A stretch of DNA of 52,321 nt from a virus. This document shows positions 40,883 through 49,234 of the stretch, piece by piece. The notes beneath the pieces are model-generated. The model did no database searches. It had not been told where the DNA came from and saw only the letters and a list, made by a program, of their open reading frames with translations. The stretch is taken from IMG/VR virus record IMGVR_UViG_3300032160_000011, positions 1 through 52,321 of that record. The stretch is one strand, 5' to 3'. The position numbers and the translations under genes are program-made. Numbering within the stretch: position 1 is the stretch's first letter; the number at the start of each line of letters is the position of its first letter.

Positions 40883-43073
40883 AGGCCGTCGCAGCTACCG
40901 AGGCCGCTTCCTCACACGCCGGCAGGGCTGGGTCCCGCGCCGCCAGCCACATCTTAAAGTCTTCGACGGGCATGCTGGTCCAATCCATCAGCACGTCCTT
41001 GGCACGATGATGCCCAGCATCGTACGCAGCCAGCGCGTCCTTTTGGCAAGTGAATCCCAGCATCGCCTTAGTCTCGTCGAAACCATGCTTTGGCGGGAGG
41101 TGGCGCTGGTCGAAGAGGAACACGTACTGCGCACCTTGCGGGTCTGGCCCCACGTAGACGTCAAGGCTGTCGCCATCGGCGCCGGGCTGATTCTCCAGGT
41201 AACCGTAGTCGGCGGGCATAACCACCCGCCAAGGCTCACCGTCAGCGGTACGACCGTGACGCGAAAAACCCTTGGGCGTCTCAATCTGAATGGTCAAGCC
41301 ATGAACGTGATACACGCCCTGTTGAGGACCGTCCTCGTCATGCGCAACACTGCGCGCTCGGTGCCCATTGCCGTTGCCTCGATCAGCAGCGCGCGCAAGA
41401 TTGTAAAGGTAGTTCTCACTCAGGACGCCATCACCACGGCGGTAGGTATGCGTATCCGCGGCTGACTCATCTTCGTCAACGTCAACCGGCTTCAAACCGT
41501 CTTCGCGCTGTGGTGCAGCCTGTTGTCGTTCCTTCCCAGCACGGTTCTCTTCCTTCAGCACCTTGGCGGGTGAACCTGCCGGGTTTAAGCCTCCACTACC
41601 AGCACCACCGAATAGCCCCTCACCTACCTCACCCTCACTCTGCGGCTGGTCACTCAGCTGCTCAATCCCAGCATCTGTAATGTTGGTAAACACGCCGGTC
41701 TTAGGGCTGGTTTGCTTAAGCTCTTTGGCGCCAGTTTGTGGACTGATCAGCCCAGCATTGAGTGCCACGATAACGGTATCAGTTACGCTCTTAGCTAACT
41801 CAGCCTTGTCCTTGTCATCAGGCACAGCCAGGGACGGAAAGTTCAAGTCAAGGTCGTCCGGCACCTCGCCAAGCTCCGAGGCGCAAAGGATCGGGAATAA
41901 CTTTTCCAGTTGTGGCCGTAGGTAGGCGTCCTGATCCGTGGCGATGCGCTCAACGTAGATCTTTTCGTCGCCATCACCAGACTGGCCCAAGCCCGTGATG
42001 GTCCGGCCCCAAAGCCGGCTGACCGGGATCTGGGCCGCACCGGAAATGTCCAGACAGAACTGGGTGTAGATCTCGCCCAGGCCGGCGAAGGAATACTGCG
42101 TCGACTCAATCGAACCGTTTTCAGGCAGTGGCACCAAGGACTGGTTGGAGATGAGATGATTGAGCGCAGCCATTTGTTGCTCAAACTTCTGACTCGCCTG
42201 GTTAGGCATGCCCAACCCGGAAAGCAGCGCTGCCAGGTCCGGGAACTTCATGCCCAGGATGTTGGCCCGGAACGTGAGATTGGCGATGTTCCAACTGACG
42301 TTGTCTCGCTTCTTCAGTTCTTGGAGCACAGGCTCGATCACCGAGATGCCCCACATCGAGTAGGCCTCACGCTCTGGCGTTGGCACCGTGGGGCCGGTGA
42401 ACCTCAGGATGCGACTGGCGTGAACCCGGAAACTGGCCCCACCGCTAGCCCGCACCTCGTAATCTTCGGGCAGGTTGAAGTCCAGCGGCTTGTTCACATC
42501 AGTACAGATCTTGGTGCCCGGATAGATACCCGACCACCGGTCGAAGGGACATAGGCCGAGGAAGCTACCTACCTCGACGTCGTCCAGATCAAGTGGTTCG
42601 TCAAGCTTATTCTCGTGACCCTTGATCACCATCAACGCCCCAGCACCGCCAAAGAGCCGGCCCCAGATCATCGCGGTAAGCAGCTGGTTCTTAGCATTAG
42701 TACGACGAAGGGCACGATCGACGCGGGCCAGATCCTCCGGCGCAATGTCGCTGGTCAGCGTGGGCCAAGCCCGCACCATGTCTTGCGCCGGCACGTCGAC
42801 GATGCGACGCGGTATCCAACCGCCCTCATACAACGAGATCAGCTGCCAGTAGTTATAGGTGACCCGCACCAGCGGGTACTCAGCGCTCTCAACTAAGTTG
42901 GGGCTGCCAAACCCCGTGCGCGCTGCGAGGTTGGCGAAGAAGTCCATAGCCTGCGCCGATACCCGACCCTGAATACCAAGTGATGACTCAGTAAATGTCG
43001 GCCTAGTGCGCTTACTGGGTGGCGGCGCCGTACGCCCATCTCCGACAGCACGCGGCTGTCTAATCTTACGCAT
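40869..43073 (-). CDS. Portal protein with C-terminal pyrophosphatase-like domain
   Basis: About 734 residues from the ATG at 43073 (AAGGAGGG 4-6 nt upstream). Residues 1-470 match DUF1073 portals: YNYWQLISLYEGGWIPRRIV, WGRLFGGAGALMVIKG, RILRFTGP and QIPVSRLWGRTITGLGQSG. A low-complexity link (480-580) follows. Residues 590-700 resemble the inorganic-pyrophosphatase-like (InPase) domain of polyvalent phage proteins: IQIETPKGFSRHGRTADG, ADYGYLENQPGADGDSLDVY, then FDETKAMLGFTCQKDALAAY. Polyvalent domains are often carried in the virion. A fused portal is longer than usual. Confidence 0.82.
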   Translation of the reverse strand: MRKIRQPRAVGDGRTAPPPSKRTRPTFTESSLGIQGRVSAQAMDFFANLAARTGFGSPNLVESAEYPLVRVTYNYWQLISLYEGGWIPRRIVDVPAQDMVRAWPTLTSDIAPEDLARVDRALRRTNAKNQLLTAMIWGRLFGGAGALMVIKGHENKLDEPLDLDDVEVGSFLGLCPFDRWSGIYPGTKICTDVNKPLDFNLPEDYEVRASGGASFRVHASRILRFTGPTVPTPEREAYSMWGISVIEPVLQELKKRDNVSWNIANLTFRANILGMKFPDLAALLSGLGMPNQASQKFEQQMAALNHLISNQSLVPLPENGSIESTQYSFAGLGEIYTQFCLDISGAAQIPVSRLWGRTITGLGQSGDGDEKIYVERIATDQDAYLRPQLEKLFPILCASELGEVPDDLDLNFPSLAVPDDKDKAELAKSVTDTVIVALNAGLISPQTGAKELKQTSPKTGVFTNITDAGIEQLSDQPQSEGEVGEGLFGGAGSGGLNPAGSPAKVLKEENRAGKERQQAAPQREDGLKPVDVDEDESAADTHTYRRGDGVLSENYLYNLARAADRGNGNGHRARSVAHDEDGPQQGVYHVHGLTIQIETPKGFSRHGRTADGEPWRVVMPADYGYLENQPGADGDSLDVYVGPDPQGAQYVFLFDQRHLPPKHGFDETKAMLGFTCQKDALAAYDAGHHRAKDVLMDWTSMPVEDFKMWLAARDPALPACEEAASVAATAYDRR

Positions 43074-43329
43074 GCTGCCCTCCTTCATCTTTGCGCTCTA
43101 AGTCTGACTCCGCAATCCAAATCAATTGTCGCTCACTGTAGGCTACGGGCTGAATGCTGCCTTCCGGGCCACGCACGAACCCCCACAATACGCGCTTATC
43201 GGGATTAAGCAGACCCAAAAGTATAGCGGCATCCAGCTCGTAGCCGTTGACCACTAGCACGTCCGTTGCCCGCACCACTACCCTGCGCCGCTCAACTGAC
43301 ATGACATCAGAATGACGGCGTAGGTTCAT
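43066..43329 (-). CDS. Small hypothetical protein before the portal
   Basis: An 87-residue protein; the ATG at 43329 forms TGATG with the upstream stop. It is compact and beta-rich: VVVRATDVLVVNGYELDAAI, then WGFVRGPEGSIQPVAYSERQ. The stop overlaps the portal start by 8 nt. No family recognised. Confidence 0.65.
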   Translation of the reverse strand: MNLRRHSDVMSVERRRVVVRATDVLVVNGYELDAAILLGLLNPDKRVLWGFVRGPEGSIQPVAYSERQLIWIAESDLERKDEGGQHA

Positions 43330-43637
43330 CAGGGTTTGGCGGCAGGCGGCTTGCTATCAGCTTTCTTCGGTTGCGGCGTAAGCGTCTGGATCATGTCCTG
43401 GCACTCATTGATGCGCCCAATCAGGACGTTAAGGTTGGCAACAGCCTGATCACGCGCTTGTTGTAAGTCATTTAAGCGCGCCTGCAATTGCTCCATAGTC
43501 AACGCTGGCTTAACGTTAACAGCGGGCACTGTGGCGTTGGCGGCTACGGGCGCAGCAGCAGGCTTTTTAGCTTGCTGCGCGCTCAGCGTGACTACTAAGA
43601 TGAAAAGAACGATGATGACCCTTGCCATCTTCATCAT
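43329..43637 (-). CDS. Exported coiled-coil protein
   Basis: A 102-residue protein. The signal peptide ARVIIVLFILVVTLSAQQ is followed by an Ala/Pro-rich linker, a coiled coil at 47-85 (LTMEQLQARLNDLQQARDQA) and a Lys/Pro tail. It may be periplasmic, like a spanin-type protein or a stalk, but there is no transmembrane anchor beyond the leader. It shares the exported style of its upstream neighbour. Confidence 0.65.
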   Translation of the reverse strand: MMKMARVIIVLFILVVTLSAQQAKKPAAAPVAANATVPAVNVKPALTMEQLQARLNDLQQARDQAVANLNVLIGRINECQDMIQTLTPQPKKADSKPPAAKP

Positions 43638-43651
43638 TGGCTGTCAACCTT

Positions 43652-44494
43652 TCAAAGCGCTGTGCAGAGTGGGATCCAGTAACTGGTGCCGTCAATCTTT
43701 ACCGGGATGGCCTTTGCCGCCGTCAGCCCGGCTTGCGCGCACTGCCCAGCGCCGGTCCCGACCGTGGTCTTCGCAAAACCCGGTCCTGACTGCATGCTGA
43801 AGTCAAAAACCAAGTTGGAATTGAAGATCGCCTTAACGATGGAGTTCACCGGCCCGGTACCGGACTCCAAGTACAGGCCATCAATGTTGCTTGACGCCGG
43901 CAGGTTCTGACCAGATAAGATACCGATGGCGACGTGGCCGCTGGTAACCGTGGTACCGCTGGCTGACATCTGGCCGTAGATGCCAGCCACATGAGCGCTG
44001 CCAACCGCGACCGTGGCCCCATCCAGGATGACCTTGCCCTGGGTGCCGTAGACGTAGCCGGAGTTCAACGCGCTGCCACTGTTGACGGTAACCGAGCCAC
44101 GCACGCCAGTGATTGGGTTCGATCCCGCTGCGATGGTGGCACCGCTCAACGTAAGGTTGGACTGAAACAGCCGGTCAGCCGCCGAGATGGTCGTGGACGA
44201 GTCCGTGCGCGTCACCGAGTTGTAGTTGGTAAAGGCGTTGACGTTGGCCAGCTGCACACCGGTAACGCTGCCAATCTGTGCCCAGGTGCCATTGTGGCAC
44301 TGATAGATACCTGACGTGTTGGTCGAAGTGTACACCACCATCAAGGGCGGCAAGCCCTGTAAGCTGGCACATGACCCGGTAACAACTGTGTTTTGCGCGT
44401 AGACGGTCTCAGCCTGAGGTGGATACTGAGCATGAAGGGCGAGGGGCAGCACCATGAGGGCCACCGCCAGGATTGCGAGAATGCGCTTCCGCAT
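43652..44494 (-). CDS. Secreted fibre-like protein
   Basis: A 280-residue protein. The signal peptide RKRILAILAVALMVLPLALH ends before AQ. The body is a repetitive beta structure with units like SGATIAAGSNPITGVRGSV and DGATVAVGSAHVAGIYGQM, then a small C-terminal domain with two Cys (GQCAQAGL, WIPLCTAL). It resembles phage fibre trunks, but the leader predicts export. A strong SD (AAAGGAGAA) precedes the ATG. Confidence 0.7.
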   Translation of the reverse strand: MRKRILAILAVALMVLPLALHAQYPPQAETVYAQNTVVTGSCASLQGLPPLMVVYTSTNTSGIYQCHNGTWAQIGSVTGVQLANVNAFTNYNSVTRTDSSTTISAADRLFQSNLTLSGATIAAGSNPITGVRGSVTVNSGSALNSGYVYGTQGKVILDGATVAVGSAHVAGIYGQMSASGTTVTSGHVAIGILSGQNLPASSNIDGLYLESGTGPVNSIVKAIFNSNLVFDFSMQSGPGFAKTTVGTGAGQCAQAGLTAAKAIPVKIDGTSYWIPLCTAL

Positions 44495-44524
44495 GACGTT
44501 GTTTCTCCTTTTATAAGTGCTGCG

Positions 44525-45391
44525 TTACGCCGCGCGCCGTTCCAGGCTTACGGCGATCTGACGGAATTGCTGCTTATTCATGTGATGCACAGCCCCGTGC
44601 CAATACACGCGCGCTGGAAATTTGGCATCATCAAGCGTGAGTACTACGCGCTGGGTACACCGACAATTGGGGCAGTCACCAGCGTGATAGTGACCCAACG
44701 TGCTGCGGCCCTGGCCTACCGGGAACAGCGTGTCTGGCGCGGGCGGCTCCGACCACGGTGTCAATACGCCGTTCATCTTTGCGTGGCTGTGCCGTACGCG
44801 AGCGTCCTTACTACTGAGCCATACGTACCAATCGATGTTGAGCTCTTCACAGCGCGCCTGGGTAAGCGCCGTGCTGGCCTTAGCCGTCTCCGTACGACTG
44901 ATAAGATGAATGCGGCTACTAAGCAATTCAGAAAACCGCTGCCGCATCATCTTACTGACGGTACCGGGCCGCGCCCCGGCCTGCTGAGCCTTACGCACTT
45001 CATCAACCAGCGTACGAGCCGCCTCCAGCGGTACTGAGGAAATGTACCTTGCGTTGTCGGCAATCAATCGTTGAACGCGCAGACCCACCGGCCCCGCCAT
45101 CTCACGCTGAAGCAGAGCGTAGAGCTGCCTGGACTGTTGACTACGGGCCGCCGCTTCGCGCCAAGTACGCGCGTTCTTGATATCCTGCCAATTCACCATG
45201 CGGCGCGCCAACAGTTCGCTAGCCTCTTGAACGTCAGCGTGCTGCGTGCGCTCAGCCAACTCCTGAAGCCAGCCCTCTAACGTTTGCCCGGCGCCAATGG
45301 GTGGCAATACGCGACGGACGATGGCGTTGATCCCGCGAGCGTAGGCGCGCTGGAGCCGCTGCGTGGGGCCGAACCTTGGAGGGGAGGGCAT
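44525..45391 (-). CDS. Minor head protein, MuF-like
   Basis: A 288-residue protein. The C-terminal half has the MuF/head-morphogenesis signature: ISRTETAKASTALTQARCEE, WVWLSSKD-type core (WYVWLSSKDARVRHSHAKMN), then GDCPNCRCTQRVVL. The N-terminal half is helical. It is expected near the portal, and may be ejected with DNA. Here it lies upstream of the portal gene, separated by secreted fibre genes, which is unusual. Confidence 0.85.
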   Translation of the reverse strand: MPSPPRFGPTQRLQRAYARGINAIVRRVLPPIGAGQTLEGWLQELAERTQHADVQEASELLARRMVNWQDIKNARTWREAAARSQQSRQLYALLQREMAGPVGLRVQRLIADNARYISSVPLEAARTLVDEVRKAQQAGARPGTVSKMMRQRFSELLSSRIHLISRTETAKASTALTQARCEELNIDWYVWLSSKDARVRHSHAKMNGVLTPWSEPPAPDTLFPVGQGRSTLGHYHAGDCPNCRCTQRVVLTLDDAKFPARVYWHGAVHHMNKQQFRQIAVSLERRAA

Positions 45392-45397
45392 GGGAAG

Positions 45398-46864
45398 TTA
45401 GACCGGCAGCACGCCGCAGTCGAAGCAGTCGGCGGGGACGGCGTCCTTCGCTTTTGAGTACGGCGCATCTTGCGGTTCAAGATTGAACAAGCGATGACGC
45501 ATCTGCTCCACGGTCTCGCTCGACGAGATCGTGTACTTCGTATAAGCAGGCAGCACCTGCCTAACGGCAACACTTTGATCCTGCAGACTAAAAAGTCTGT
45601 TGCGCATCTCCCGTACCGTTGGTTCGGCGGCGTCCCTCGCCACACCAACGTGTTTGATACCACCACCAGGCGTTAGTATTGAGTAACCTTTCTTCAGAAG
45701 ATCAAGCTGCGCTTCAGCGGCGCCTTTGTCCGCCCAACTGGCGCTAGCTACCGCGCCTTTGAAGATCAAATGCCAACCATCGCGAAGTTGGAACACTTCA
45801 GTACCACCAAACACACCGCCAGCGTCCTGAACGATAGAACCGATCTTTTTCGATTTACCGGCAAGCCGCCTCAGCACCGCCTCGCGGTCTTCTTCCCAGC
45901 CGCGAATATCCTTCAGAGTGTCGACCCTCTCGTAATAACCTTGAGGCTTCTTCAACTTGGATTTCAGATAGACGATCGTGCTGTCGATATTCTTCAGGCG
46001 CTGCTCATCGGAGACGGCGTCCCTCGCCCTTCCCCTCCGCGCGTCCAATACAGAGTCCAAGGCACGATGAAGGCGGGCGCGGCGGTCGGTGGCCTTTGCC
46101 ATATCCATAGCAGATTCATGAACTTGATTCTTAGGCTTCACGCGTTTTTCCACCCACGCTTTAGCCTCTTCCACAGTTTTGAAATGTGGACTTGACGATC
46201 CGTAGTCATATTTATCACCAAAACCTGGCATTATGTAGCCAGTATATTCAGGCACATGACCAGGCCACTCGCCAATTGCAGCGGCAATTTCACCTTTTAC
46301 CTTGTACAAATCACTACTCCATGTGCCTATTCCGTCGTTCGTCGGAACATAATCAAGCACAGAGTCCAGGGCGCGATGAAGGCGGGCACGGCGGTCGGTG
46401 GCATGATCGTCACGACTCTTTAGCGGCTGCCAATAACGCAGCTCGAAGTTAGAGCCAAGACATCGCTTGCCGGTCTTTTTGTTTGTATGATGATTCAAAA
46501 CAAGCTTGTTGTACTCCCAGATTGACTTCCTCGCTCTTACAACAGCCTTACATACAGGACAAAGAGCCATTTCGGGCAGGTCGAAGTCCAGCGGCTTGTT
46601 GTCATTGGGCGCTCCGTCCCTCGCCCTTCCCTTCCGCGCATCCAATACAGAGTCCAGGGCGCGATGAAGACAGGCGTGGTGGTTAGAAGCATCTTTTCCA
46701 AACTCACGTTCGTACTGACGCGCTTGGCGCTTAATCTCCTCAACGCTGTGTATCTTAGCGGCCCGTTTTTGGCCACACCGCCAACACGCGTCAAACTCTT
46801 CCGGATCACGCTCAAACTTATGCGCCCCTTCCGTTATCGCGTCCACCGCACAACGGTCAGTCAT
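45398..46864 (-). CDS. Modular repeat protein with LHRALDSVLDAR units
   Basis: A 488-residue protein. Three copies of a unit centred on LHRALDSVLD(A/Y), two of them followed by R(K/R)GRARD, lie near residues 67, 160 and 275. Between them are a zinc motif (CWRCGQ), another (CPVCKAVVRARKS), and a beta-alpha unit (GEWPGHVPEYTGYIMPGFG). The C-terminus has two R(N/H)RLFxLxxQ copies. Junctions FGKDAS, RARDA, VARDAA and AKDAV resemble those in the other modular proteins. Probably head-associated; function unknown. Confidence 0.7.
   Translation of the reverse strand: MTDRCAVDAITEGAHKFERDPEEFDACWRCGQKRAAKIHSVEEIKRQARQYEREFGKDASNHHACLHRALDSVLDARKGRARDGAPNDNKPLDFDLPEMALCPVCKAVVRARKSIWEYNKLVLNHHTNKKTGKRCLGSNFELRYWQPLKSRDDHATDRRARLHRALDSVLDYVPTNDGIGTWSSDLYKVKGEIAAAIGEWPGHVPEYTGYIMPGFGDKYDYGSSSPHFKTVEEAKAWVEKRVKPKNQVHESAMDMAKATDRRARLHRALDSVLDARRGRARDAVSDEQRLKNIDSTIVYLKSKLKKPQGYYERVDTLKDIRGWEEDREAVLRRLAGKSKKIGSIVQDAGGVFGGTEVFQLRDGWHLIFKGAVASASWADKGAAEAQLDLLKKGYSILTPGGGIKHVGVARDAAEPTVREMRNRLFSLQDQSVAVRQVLPAYTKYTISSSETVEQMRHRLFNLEPQDAPYSKAKDAVPADCFDCGVLPV
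46036..46690 (-). repeat. Three direct repeats of about 40-50 bp within the modular gene
   Basis: CAGAGTCCAAGGCACGATGA (46051), CAGAGTCCAGGGCGCGATGA (46360) and CAGAGTCCAGGGCGCGATGA (46648), each with flanking similarity, encode the LHRALDSVLD units. The second and third copies are nearly identical and imply recent duplication or gene conversion. Confidence 0.85.
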
Positions 46865-47034
46865 GTCGTAGGCTTTCTGCCGCCGTACTGCTTCTTATAT
46901 TCCTCTTTGAACTTTGCAGTTAGTACGGCGATCTTCGTCTTGTCACCATTAACTTTTGCCTCATCAATCTTTTCGCGAAGCTCATTCAATTTTCTATCTT
47001 GATTGATAGATGCCTGAATCGTAAGTTGACGCAT
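46861..47034 (-). CDS. Small charged coiled-coil protein
   Basis: A 57-residue protein with ATG at 47034 forming TGATG with the upstream stop and ATGA with the downstream gene. It is helical and highly charged: RQLTIQASINQDRKLNELRE, then KIAVLTAKFKEEYKKQYGG. Its overlaps on both sides support it strongly. Function unknown. Confidence 0.72.
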   Translation of the reverse strand: MRQLTIQASINQDRKLNELREKIDEAKVNGDKTKIAVLTAKFKEEYKKQYGGRKPTT

Positions 47035-47417
47035 CAATGCACCAACGCCCCTCTGCGCCCATCAACACTAAGCGCCTGCAAGTGTTCTGGCGGCAGCCAG
47101 ATGTAACGAAAACTGGCATCCCCAGGTTGGCTGCGCAGCTTAAAGATCTCACCCCTGCTCAGCTTCCTGTGCACCGCGCCCTCAACCGGCGCGCCCGCAG
47201 CCTTGAAACGCTCCAACAAGAACTGAGCGAACTGGTAGGGGCCGGCGTGATCGGCGAAGAGCCTGGCTACGTCGTAGCCGGCGACGCGGATGGCGATTGG
47301 CTTGTCCTTGGTAGGCTCGGGCCTGGTAGGCGTGGGCAGCGCAGCGTTGGGGCCACCGAGAATACGGTCGCCCCACTTACGCATATTGACCTCAGGCAGC
47401 TTGTTATTCTCCGGCAT
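47034..47417 (-). CDS. Hypothetical protein
   Basis: A 127-residue protein with SD GGAG. Pro-rich start, then AIRVAGYDVARLFADHAGPY and FAQFLLERFKAAGAPVEGAV, and a compact C-terminus with RYIWLPPEHLQAL. No family recognised. It is in the block of small head-region genes. Confidence 0.65.
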   Translation of the reverse strand: MPENNKLPEVNMRKWGDRILGGPNAALPTPTRPEPTKDKPIAIRVAGYDVARLFADHAGPYQFAQFLLERFKAAGAPVEGAVHRKLSRGEIFKLRSQPGDASFRYIWLPPEHLQALSVDGRRGALVH

Positions 47418-47419
47418 AA

Positions 47420-47698
47420 TTACTCCACAAAACTGTACTGCGGCACTACGCTGATACTGAGCGAGTGCGTAGTGCCCAGTTCTGGGTGCTGGTAGTCCTT
47501 GTTGCTCTGACTACCGCTAGCGCTCACCTGTACTACCGTGGCATCATGTGTAGCGGCCAGCACACTATCCAACAGCTGAGCCGTACCTTGCCTCAACGAT
47601 TCTTCAGGTTCCGCGCACTTACCGCCACGTACGAACTGTGCAGCAATCTCCTTGCGTACTGCTGGGGCCTTACCAATGGCCGCTACACTCCAACTCAT
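47420..47698 (-). CDS. Small hypothetical protein
   Basis: A 92-residue protein from ATG at 47698 (AAGGAGATC); the longer frame reads through a terminator and is unlikely. SWSVAAIGKAPAVRKEIAAQ opens it, and VQVSASGSQSNKDYQHPELG with a beta end VVPQYSFVE closes it. The beginning resembles small phage head-region proteins of unknown function. Confidence 0.72.
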   Translation of the reverse strand: MSWSVAAIGKAPAVRKEIAAQFVRGGKCAEPEESLRQGTAQLLDSVLAATHDATVVQVSASGSQSNKDYQHPELGTTHSLSISVVPQYSFVE

Positions 47699-47715
47699 GA
47701 TTGATCTCCTTAGGT

Positions 47716-47773
47716 AAAAAAGACGGCGCGCGGACATCCCATTCCCTATTGGGTCGCACATACCACGCGCCGT
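47716..47773 (-). terminator. Intrinsic terminator inside the late operon
   Basis: ACGGCGCGTGG (47773-47763) and CCGCGCGCCGT (47733-47723) on the - strand form an 11 bp, GC-rich stem, followed immediately by CTTTTTT (47722-47716). It separates the upstream head genes from 47698 downward. It is either a real partial terminator or a site of antitermination. Confidence 0.75.
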
Positions 47774-47858
47774 TTCTCCGTTCAAAGCATTCTTGGTTTG
47801 GGTTGATAAGTAGCCAGGTCGTACCGTTTCAACAGCCCTCACCATATACCAGTTCAGC

Positions 47859-48045
47859 TCACCGCCAGATCGGGTGTGCCGCCAGCGGCAGCAGCTCTTC
47901 GATCAGCCAAATGAGAACGATGATCCCGACGATGGCCTTGATGATGTTCAACCAGGGCTGCGCGATGGGCAGCAGGCTCAGGAACCCAGAACGCGACGGC
48001 GACGATCAGGACGACGATCAGCAGCGTGATGAGCAACGAGATCAC
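47859..48045 (-). pseudogene. Small Thivi_2564-like membrane protein, frameshifted
   Basis: From GTG at 48045 (GTGA overlap) the frame gives SLLITLLIVVLIVAVAFW and then becomes non-sense. One base downstream in another frame it continues FLSLLPIAQPWLNIIKAIVG, a second hydrophobic helix, and ends at 47859. Together the two parts look like a small two-helix phage membrane protein. The +1 shift lies near GCGTTCTGGGTTCCTGAG. It may be a lesion, a sequencing error or a programmed event. Confidence 0.6.
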
Positions 48046-49004
48046 CAGGTTCTCCTTTTCGGCTGGTAGGTGCTTAGGTCGTAGTCCAGCGGCTCCGTGG
48101 GACGGTCGTGGAACCAGGCGAGGATGGAGATCAGGGCGGCCAGGGCGGCGAGAGGGGTGGAGAGGGAGTCCCTCACCGTGTAGCGCAGCTCCCGCGTCCC
48201 GTCCGGGACCGGGTCCAGGGTCACGCGGTCCTTAGCGCTCCGCATGATGTCCGCCGGCTTCTCGCCGGCGTCGAGCCGCCGCATGCAGGAGTTGCAGTAT
48301 TCAAACGGGTGACCATTGGGCAGCCGCTTGCTGCACAGGCCACAACGCCGTGTGTCCTTCTCCTGCGCGTCCTCCCCGTTGGCCCGTCGCGCCCAGCGCT
48401 TGTACACCGCACGGTTATCCTGGGCCACGGGCACAGGCATGAGGTCTTGGTTCACAAAGGTCTCCATACCATCTTTCGCCCCACCACGACGCAGGTCCAA
48501 CCCAGCATAGTCTTTAGCGGCCACCGCCCCTTGCCGCCGCGCGCAGCCGTCACACAACCACGACCGCCATGTTGACGATACGCTCTTATACTGCTTATCC
48601 GTCGTGTTGGGGCACCGGCCCTTAGCGTGGCGACAAGTCTCATCCTCGCACTCACAAAAGTGAGCCCCAGCATCCCGCACCGGTTCTGCAGTCATTGGGT
48701 ACGGCCCAAGTTCTGGCACCGGGCGCAAGGCGTCCTTCACTACCTTGCGATAACCGCGCGGCCCGCTTACCCCACCGTGAACGATCTCCTCGCTACCATC
48801 ATCATACTTTACCTTGGCGCCCAGTGGCACTTGAGACCACTTTACCGTACCCACCTTGCCTGAAGGATGACGCACGCGGTCACCAGTACGCCAGCCAGAA
48901 GGGTCGTCGTCAGCGTAGTGGCCGGACCACTGCGGCGGCCCTTGCTGCTCTTCTTCGTCATCATAAGCCACCGCACGACTACGCAGACGTACAGTTCGGC
49001 TGCC
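48042..49004 (-). CDS. Modular zinc and SH3-like protein
   Basis: About 320 residues from ATG at 49004; an earlier start at 49037 is open. An acidic start is followed by a KOW/SH3-like unit (GDRVRHPSGKVGTVKWSQV) at 40-100, a zinc cluster (CECEDETCRH, CDGC) at 125-165, a second ribbon (CGLCSKRLP, CNSC) near 230, and a short hydrophobic end. Junctions VKDA, VRDA, AKDG and AKDR recur between units. It may be a head-packaged, processed protein. Function unknown. Confidence 0.68.
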   Translation of the reverse strand, partial: GSRTVRLRSRAVAYDDEEEQQGPPQWSGHYADDDPSGWRTGDRVRHPSGKVGTVKWSQVPLGAKVKYDDGSEEIVHGGVSGPRGYRKVVKDALRPVPELGPYPMTAEPVRDAGAHFCECEDETCRHAKGRCPNTTDKQYKSVSSTWRSWLCDGCARRQGAVAAKDYAGLDLRRGGAKDGMETFVNQDLMPVPVAQDNRAVYKRWARRANGEDAQEKDTRRCGLCSKRLPNGHPFEYCNSCMRRLDAGEKPADIMRSAKDRVTLDPVPDGTRELRYTVRDSLSTPLAALAALISILAWFHDRPTEPLDYDLSTYQPKRRTW

Positions 49005-49230
49005 CATAGGCACGCTCGTGGTCCGAGTATTCAACAATAGGCTCCCCCTTTGCCGCCCTTGCAGCCCAGGCAGAATCTACCAGACGGCGGCGCTGCGCGT
49101 GAAACCAGCTTACCGTCTCCTCCACGCGCAGCCTGCCGTTGTAGTACACCATGTGGCACGACCTACCAGGTACCGCGCCACACAAGGGACATAACTGACT
49201 AAGCGGTCCGTTTTGCATCGCGAACTTCAC
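48979..49230 (-). CDS. Small zinc-finger protein
   Basis: An 83-residue protein with GTG or ATG start. CPLCGAVPGRSCHM then WFHAQRRR gives a C-x2-C...C-H-type cluster followed by His/Arg, the pattern of a small phage zinc-binding domain found near terminases. It overlaps the next gene. It may help DNA binding during packaging. Confidence 0.7.
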   Translation of the reverse strand: MKFAMQNGPLSQLCPLCGAVPGRSCHMVYYNGRLRVEETVSWFHAQRRRLVDSAWAARAAKGEPIVEYSDHERAYGQPNCTSA

Positions 49231-49234
49231 ATTA

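Noticed and set aside
47699-47845. N-terminal extension of the 47420 gene
   Set aside because: It would be translated across a strong terminator, and the internal ATG at 47698 has a perfect SD.
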